A stretch of DNA of 28,092 nucleotides, from assembly GCA_036821845.1 (NCBI GenBank), contig DAISIT010000041.1:1-28092 (forward strand), written 5' to 3'. Shown here one piece after another: positions 24,007-28,092 of this stretch (within the stretch, counting starts at the first letter, position 1; each line of letters starts with the position of its first letter). The position numbers were made by a program, and so were the translations under genes. The stretch comes from JAEUMD01 sp937950105. GTDB lineage: Bacteria > Pseudomonadota > Alphaproteobacteria > Rhizobiales > Hyphomicrobiaceae. The notes under the pieces are model-generated. The model saw nothing but the letters and a program-made list of their open reading frames with translations. It was not told the origin of the DNA and made no database searches.

Positions 24007-25107
24007 TCAAACGCGCGTGTTGAGGATGCGATAGACGCCGAGCCGCGACGTCAGCATGCAGAGCGCAGCGATGACGACGACGACGATGATGAGCAGCACA
24101 TAACCCGCCGCGTCGAGCGTGCCCGAGCCGATCATGCGGTGCATCTCGGCCAGCGTGACCGCACCCCCCCCGAGCAGTTGCACCACCCACGGCAGCGACA
24201 GGAACACCAGCATGGCCGAGACGGCGCCGACCAGCCCGGCGCGGATGCCGAGGCGGAGGAAGTGCTTCTCGAACTCGCGCGCGATGAAACGGTCGGTGGC
24301 GCCGACGAAATGCAGCACCTCGACGATCTCGCGGTTCGAGGCCATCGAGCTTTTCGTGGCCGAGATGATGATGGCGGTCGTCGCCGCGCCGACCAGCAGC
24401 AGGATGGCGATGCCGCCGACCGCGAACGAGCGCATCACCGTGCGGATCTGCTGCTGCCACTGGCGGTGATCGTCGAGCGTTACCGCCTTGAAAGACTGAG
24501 CGAGCTTCTTGCGCACGGCTTCGAGATCGGGCGGCGCGTTGCGATCGACCTCGACCGCGACGAGGCGCGGCACCGGAAGCGCCTTCCAGGCGTCCGAGCT
24601 GCCGAGCCACGGCTCCAGCAGATGCCCGGATTCCTCGAGGCTCAGCACCTGCACCGAGGCGATGCCCTTTTCGGCCGTCAGCATGGCGGCGACCGCGGCC
24701 ACCGTCTTGTCGGTGTCGGCGCCGTCGCGCGGCTCGACCTGCACGGTGACTTCGCTGGCGACGTCCCGCAGCCAGGCGTCCGCCGACTGTTTCATCATGT
24801 AGACGGCGCCGGCCGTCAGGCAGGCGAGAAAGCACATGATGGAAATGACGAGTGTCAGCGAACTGCCGGTGACGGTGCCGGCCGGAACAATCGGCGCCGG
24901 CCCGCGCTTGGGGCCGGGGTCGGCGGCGGCGGGCCCGGCGCCGCGCGGCTCCGGCGCCTCGATGTGCGGGAGGCTGTCGGGCGGCGGCGCATAGTGCCCC
25001 GCTGGCTGGCCGCCGGTATAGACGTCGTCATACGTCTCGAACGCGGGCTCGGCCGGGGCCGGGCGCATCGGCGGGCGCAGGGGAGGGCGATTAGACGATC
25101 CGGACAT
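24007..25107 (-). CDS. ftsX: Cell division ABC transporter permease-like protein FtsX
   Basis: A 366-residue inner-membrane protein that pairs with the ATPase FtsE and controls peptidoglycan hydrolases at the division site. Residues 1-80 are a long Pro-rich cytoplasmic tail; four membrane segments lie near residues 83-105, 235-255, 290-315 and 335-357. Between the first two is the periplasmic loop (about 106-230). The cytoplasmic stretch NREIVEVLHFVGATDRFIAREFEKHFLRLGIRAG is the FtsX signature. The start at 25107 overlaps the end of ftsE by 17 bases, which indicates coupled translation. Confidence 0.94.
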   Translation of the reverse strand: MSGSSNRPPLRPPMRPAPAEPAFETYDDVYTGGQPAGHYAPPPDSLPHIEAPEPRGAGPAAADPGPKRGPAPIVPAGTVTGSSLTLVISIMCFLACLTAGAVYMMKQSADAWLRDVASEVTVQVEPRDGADTDKTVAAVAAMLTAEKGIASVQVLSLEESGHLLEPWLGSSDAWKALPVPRLVAVEVDRNAPPDLEAVRKKLAQSFKAVTLDDHRQWQQQIRTVMRSFAVGGIAILLLVGAATTAIIISATKSSMASNREIVEVLHFVGATDRFIAREFEKHFLRLGIRAGLVGAVSAMLVFLSLPWVVQLLGGGAVTLAEMHRMIGSGTLDAAGYVLLIIVVVVIAALCMLTSRLGVYRILNTRV

Positions 25108-25747
25108 GGCCCTCGTGCAGCTCCAGGCGTGGCGCCTTGTACTGGCGCATCAGCTGATGATCGTGGGTGGCGATGACGACCGAGGTGCCGAGACGGTTCA
25201 GCTCGACGAACAGGCGGAGCAAGCGGCGACCCATCTGCGGGTCGACGTTGCCGGTCGGCTCGTCGGCGAGCAGCAGCTCGGGCTTGCCGATGACGGCGCG
25301 GGCGATGGCGGCGCGCTGCTTTTCGCCGCCTGACAGCACCGACGGATAGGCGTGCATGCGGTGGCCGAGGCCGACCCATTGCAGCAGATCCGTCACGTCC
25401 TCGCGGTAGTCGTCGATCCGGCGGCCGACGACGCGCAGCGGCAGCGCCACGTTCTCCCACGTCGTCAGGTGATCGAGCAGCCGAAAATCCTGGAAAACGA
25501 TGCCGATGCGGCGGCGCAATTGCGCGCGCTTCTGCGTGGTGATGCGGCTGACGTCCTGGTTGAACAGGTGGACCTGCCCGGAGGTCGGATGCAGCGACAT
25601 GAACAGCAGGCGCAACAGGGTCGACTTGCCGGCGCCCGATGGGCCGGTGAGGAAGTGGAAGGAGCCGGGACGCAGGTGGAAGTTGACCGCGGACAGGACG
25701 TCCGGGCCGGTGTCGTACTGCATCGCCACGTTGCTCAAACGGATCAC
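25091..25747 (-). CDS. ftsE: Cell division ATP-binding protein FtsE
   Basis: A 218-residue ABC ATPase working with FtsX in division. Walker A is GPSGAGKST (about residues 35-43), the signature is LSGGEKQR, Walker B is LLLADEPTG, and the H-loop is IATHD. I chose the GTG at 25747, with AGGGA six bases upstream, giving VIRLSNVAMQYDTG as the N-terminus; the frame is open far upstream but that part is random-looking. The gene is divergent from hpt; the 279-base gap between them must hold both promoters, but I see no clear consensus in it. Confidence 0.95.
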   Translation of the reverse strand: MIRLSNVAMQYDTGPDVLSAVNFHLRPGSFHFLTGPSGAGKSTLLRLLFMSLHPTSGQVHLFNQDVSRITTQKRAQLRRRIGIVFQDFRLLDHLTTWENVALPLRVVGRRIDDYREDVTDLLQWVGLGHRMHAYPSVLSGGEKQRAAIARAVIGKPELLLADEPTGNVDPQMGRRLLRLFVELNRLGTSVVIATHDHQLMRQYKAPRLELHEGHVRIV

Positions 25748-26026
25748 GTGTTTCCCTGCATCCCCTGATCGGACGGTCCGGCGCCACCTTTCCCACGTCG
25801 GGTGACCGGATCCCGCAGTTTCGGCGCGCCTCGTGTCTCCATCGGCCACGATTGTGGCGGGCTCGTGTAGAAGTCCCGTTCCGGAGGCGCAGCTTCCGCC
25901 GTCGGACATCGCCGGAGCGACGCCCGTCAGCCTGTCTCGATGTCGGAGGTTCCCCTGATTGGCAAGTGGGTAGTACCATCCGCCCTTGGATAACCAGCGC
26001 CGCAGAGGCGCCGCACCGGAGCGACC

Positions 26027-26596
26027 ATGAGCGAACCGACCCTGCAACCGCAAGCCTACACGTCGAGCAACGGACGCCTCGAAGTGCTGTTTCCCCCCGA
26101 CGCGATCGCCGCCCGCCTCGAGGAACTGGCGGGTGAAATCGCGGCGCTGAAGCTCGAGCCGTTGCTGGTGGTGGCCGTGCTCAAGGGCAGCTTCGTGTTT
26201 GCCGCCGACCTGATCCGGGCGCTGAACCGCGCCGGGCTCGAGCCCGAGGTCGATTTCATCACGCTGTCGAGCTACCGCAAGAACCGCGTTTCCCAGGGCA
26301 GTGTCGACATCCTGCGCGACGTCGAGATGGATGTCGCCGGCCGCAACGTCCTGATCATCGACGACGTGCTCGATTCGGGCCGCACGCTGGCCTTCGCCAA
26401 GGACCTGATCGCCGCGCGCGGCGCCCGTTCCATCAAGACGTGCGTGCTGCTGGCTAAGGAAACGCGGCGCGCGGTCAACGTCGATGCAGATTTCTGCGCG
26501 TTTCAATGTCCGGAGATTTTCGTCGTCGGCTACGGCATGGACGTGGCGCACCGGTTCCGGGAACTCCCCTTCGTCGGTCGTTTGATCGAGGGGTGA
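26027..26596 (+). CDS. hpt: Hypoxanthine phosphoribosyltransferase
   Basis: A 189-residue purine salvage enzyme that makes IMP (and GMP) from hypoxanthine or guanine and PRPP in the cytoplasm. The PRPP-binding loop is NVLIIDDVLDSGRTL (residues 107-121). VVAVLKGSFVFAADLIRAL and FITLSSYRKNRVSQGSVDILRD correspond to the PPi loop and the flexible catalytic loop, and VVGYGMDVAHRFRELPFVG is the conserved C-terminal part. GGAG lies a few bases before the ATG at 26027. Length is normal. A response regulator gene follows after 104 bases. Confidence 0.95.
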   Translation: MSEPTLQPQAYTSSNGRLEVLFPPDAIAARLEELAGEIAALKLEPLLVVAVLKGSFVFAADLIRALNRAGLEPEVDFITLSSYRKNRVSQGSVDILRDVEMDVAGRNVLIIDDVLDSGRTLAFAKDLIAARGARSIKTCVLLAKETRRAVNVDADFCAFQCPEIFVVGYGMDVAHRFRELPFVGRLIEG

Positions 26597-26700
26597 CTCG
26601 CGCGCGACGAGCCGATGCCACGCATGTTCCGACGGACGCCGCGAATCATGCGAGCATCGGCTTCGAACCGGGTGACCGCAGCTTGGCTGGAGAGCCGCCG

Positions 26701-27054
26701 ATGGCACGGATTCTCATCGCCGACGACGACCAGGCCGTGCGCGACCTCGCGACACGTGCGCTGCGCAGCGATGGCCATACGGTCACGGTCGCCAGTGATG
26801 GTTCCGAGGCCGCCCGTGCGTTGGCGTCCGCCAGCTTCGATCTCGTCATCAGCGACGTCGAGATGCCCGGCTCGGGCGGCATCGAGCTGGTTCAGGAGTT
26901 CGGCAAACCCGGTGGACCGCGCTTCCTGCTGATCTCCGGCTTCATCGAGAAGCTGACGCGGCACGATGCCCCGGCCGGCGCCAGCGTGGCGACGCTCGCC
27001 AAGCCGTTCACGCTCGAGCAGTTGCGCGCCGAGGTCCGCCGCCGCCTGGCCTGA
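26701..27054 (+). CDS. Single-domain response regulator (CpdR-like)
   Basis: A 117-residue stand-alone receiver domain with no output domain. The phosphorylation site is D52 in LVISDVEMPGSGG, the acidic pair is D8-D9 in ILIADDDQAV, and the switch residues are S79 (LLISGF) and K101 (LAKPF). The arrangement, including the ISGF and KPFTLEQLRAEV ends, resembles CpdR, which controls ClpXP-dependent proteolysis in the alphaproteobacterial cell cycle; the identification is by resemblance only. The ATG at 26701 has GGAGA about eight bases upstream, so the longer frame overlapping hpt is not used. No sensor kinase is adjacent. Confidence 0.85.
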   Translation: MARILIADDDQAVRDLATRALRSDGHTVTVASDGSEAARALASASFDLVISDVEMPGSGGIELVQEFGKPGGPRFLLISGFIEKLTRHDAPAGASVATLAKPFTLEQLRAEVRRRLA

Positions 27055-27181
27055 GCGCGAAGTCTGCGTTTCAAGGCCCGCACGGAACCGAACCAGCCGC
27101 ACCGTCATTGACCAGAGCCCGATCGATTCGGAAGGGACGCCTCGGCGACCATCGACGTGTCGTTGCCCGAAGGAGAGTCGC

Positions 27182-27634
27182 TTGCCTCTCGACCATCTCG
27201 ACATCGTCGCGCGCCTCGGGCTCGCCGCACTGATCGGCTTCGCCATCGGCATCAATCGCGACCTGAAGAACAAGCCGATCGGCGCGCGCACACTTGCAAT
27301 CGTTTCGCTCGGAGCAGCGGTGATCGCCGTCGCCGGTGTGCAGGTGCCTGGCATGGCATCCGACCCCAACGCGATGAGCCGCGTCGTGCAAGGCATCATC
27401 CAGGGAGTCATGGTCGGCATCAGCTTCATCGGCGCCGGCGTCATCCTGCGCGATCCGCAGAGCGGCTCCATCGACGGCCTGACCACGGCGGCCGCGGTCT
27501 GGGCCACGGCTGCGATCGGCGCCGCCTGCGGCCTCGCCGCGTGGGGGACCGTCCTGATTGCGACGGTGTTCGTGCTGCTGCTGCTGATGTCGCTCTACGT
27601 GCTCGATCGCCTCGGCTGGCGCTCGGACAACTGA
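27182..27634 (+). CDS. MgtC/SapB-family membrane protein, short form
   Basis: A 150-residue inner-membrane protein of the MgtC family. The hallmark is LAALIGFAIGINRDLKNKPIGARTLAIVSLGAA, broken here by description: a GxxxGxxR-like turn followed by a K/R-rich loop and the IGART motif, then GVMVGISFIGAGVILRD. Four to five membrane segments are visible. Only the MgtC domain is present; the C-terminal ACT-like part of Salmonella MgtC is missing. The start is probably the TTG at 27182, with AGGAG about six bases before it. The role (Mg2+ or pH stress, ATP synthase control) is known only for pathogens and cannot be carried over. Confidence 0.85.
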   Translation: MPLDHLDIVARLGLAALIGFAIGINRDLKNKPIGARTLAIVSLGAAVIAVAGVQVPGMASDPNAMSRVVQGIIQGVMVGISFIGAGVILRDPQSGSIDGLTTAAAVWATAAIGAACGLAAWGTVLIATVFVLLLLMSLYVLDRLGWRSDN

Positions 27635-27785
27635 ACGGGCGTGGCGGCAGGTGCGGCGCGTTATGGGTTGGCGGTGGAGGCAGTCATGAGCGAGGCGGTC
27701 TCGGGCCGGAATTGCGCAGGAACAGGGTACCTCTTCGGTTTATGGGGAGTTTTCGAGGCCGGGGACGGCGAATTGCTACGTAATG

Positions 27786-27801
27786 CCAGCTACTTAGCTG
27801 G
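27786..27801. repeat. Perfect palindrome CCAGCTA-CT-TAGCTGG
   Basis: Seven-base arms face each other around two bases (effectively a 6-bp stem with a four-base loop), followed on the plus strand by AAAATT. It could be the end of a mobile element, or a hairpin terminator for the minus-strand or plus-strand transcript. Confidence 0.5.
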
Positions 27802-27821
27802 AAAATTCCCTGCGGACGGAA

Positions 27822-27890
27822 CAGGGAAATTTGCGGCCCGATCAGCGAATTTTGGTAAGCGTTCAGGGAATGCACACTTGAGAACAGGGA
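27822..27890 (+). repeat. Four degenerate repeats with exact 21-base period
   Basis: The motif CAGGGA starts at 27822, 27864 and 27885, and its variant CAGCGA at 27843: each step is exactly 21 bases (seven codons). Neighbouring bases are partly kept too (AA before, AATTT after). In one plus frame it encodes repeats such as TGKFAAR and SANFGKR. It lies directly upstream of a transposase-type frame. Confidence 0.65.
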
Positions 27891-27940
27891 GCGGTCCCCG
27901 ACCTTCTTTTGCACGGTGAGGTCTGCAAGGGAGGTGGGGC

Positions 27941-28037
27941 ATGCCCCGATTGAAAACGGCTCGGCGCATTGAACTCGAAGCCTTTTGGCGGTCGCATCTG
28001 AAGAACTGGCGCGACGGCGCGTTGAACCAGCGGGAAT
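27941..28037 (+). mobile_element. 5' fragment of an IS66-type TnpA accessory gene
   Basis: An ATG at 27941 with GGAGG about six bases upstream opens a frame whose first 32 residues (MPRLKTARRIELEAFWRSHL..., ..LNQREY) match the start of IS66-family TnpA-like accessory proteins: a W-x3-L-x2-W then LNQREY, normally followed by C-x3-HG. At REY the resemblance stops abruptly and the frame continues as unrelated residues to the window edge. The gene is therefore a fragment. Confidence 0.55.
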
Positions 28038-28092
28038 ACGGCGGGCGGCCACGGCACGAACGAGATCATGCGGCGCACTGGCAAGTCGAAGC
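28038..28092 (+). mobile_element. Internal fragment of an IS630-family transposase
   Basis: In a frame shifted by one base from the IS66-type gene, bases 28038-28091 read TAGGHGTNEIMRRTGKSK. This is like the helix-turn-helix part of IS630-family transposases (usually preceded by about 35 residues that are missing here). The element continues past the right edge, so its completeness cannot be judged. Confidence 0.55.

Larger units (their letters stand above)
27635..27940. other. Gap before mobile-element debris
   Basis: A 306-base stretch with distinctly lower GC content than the rest of the window (notably 27740-27870). It contains a perfect palindrome and a 21-base periodic repeat, given separately, and open frames on both strands that arise from the repeat. 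I find no gene that I can support here. It reads as insertion-sequence-associated DNA. Confidence 0.55.

Noticed and set aside
26506..26700. Upstream extension of the response regulator frame into hpt
   Set aside because: The extra residues are random-looking and the ATG at 26701 has a good ribosome binding site and the family N-terminus.
25748..26707. 320-codon upstream extension of the ftsE frame
   Set aside because: It runs antisense through hpt, has no motif, and FtsE has a normal length from the GTG at 25747.
1..28092. CRISPR array, rRNA or tRNA genes, prophage genes
   Set aside because: I saw no regularly spaced direct repeats with unique spacers, no rRNA signatures, no cloverleaf and no phage structural genes.

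Overview
The window is high-GC DNA packed with genes on both strands. Gene content points to an alphaproteobacterium, most likely of the Hyphomicrobiales (Rhizobiales): a plant/alphaproteobacterial type glutamate-cysteine ligase, a B12-dependent ribonucleotide reductase, a CelD-type acetyltransferase, a YdcH-like small protein, and an ftsE-ftsX-ydcF-plsC run divergent from hpt. This placement is inferred from gene families and base composition; there is no rRNA marker in the window.

Layout. Positions 1-5289 (all minus strand) hold hisS (cut by the left edge), a CelD/GNAT acetyltransferase gene broken near its 3' end by an in-frame TGA, a REP-like palindrome, a JmjC/cupin-like protein, and a metallophosphatase that looks like the phosphatase half of bacterial Pnkp attached to a kinase domain without a P-loop. 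Positions 5410-15103 form a 2-hydroxyacid oxidation island: glcD-glcE-glcF on the minus strand, a divergent LysR regulator, then on the plus strand a periplasmic cytochrome c, lutA, a YdcH-like gene, a strong hairpin, and lutB-lutC. GlcDEF should oxidise glycolate (or D-lactate) and LutABC L-lactate; the cytochrome c is a plausible but unproven electron partner. No permease or LldD-type dehydrogenase is present.

Positions 15123-25747 are a minus-strand stretch: a small secreted protein with a mirror-symmetric six-cysteine pattern, gshA, an exported Ala-rich low-complexity protein, a 148-residue unknown, nrdJ, plsC, a YdcF-like protein, ftsX and ftsE. The last four belong to envelope and division functions; gshA and nrdJ serve redox and dNTP supply. 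Positions 26027-27634 (plus) carry hpt, a CpdR-like single-domain response regulator and a short MgtC-domain membrane protein.

The right end (27635-28092) is mobile-element debris: a perfect 7-bp-arm palindrome, four repeats with an exact 21-base period, then the start of an IS66-type TnpA frame that switches abruptly to sequence resembling an internal part of an IS630-family transposase.

Most of the window is ordinary chromosomal content. I did not find a convincing new multi-gene system. The best leads are the pseudokinase-phosphatase, the symmetric cysteine peptide, the Glc/Lut island with its internal hairpin, the broken GNAT gene and the IS chimera.
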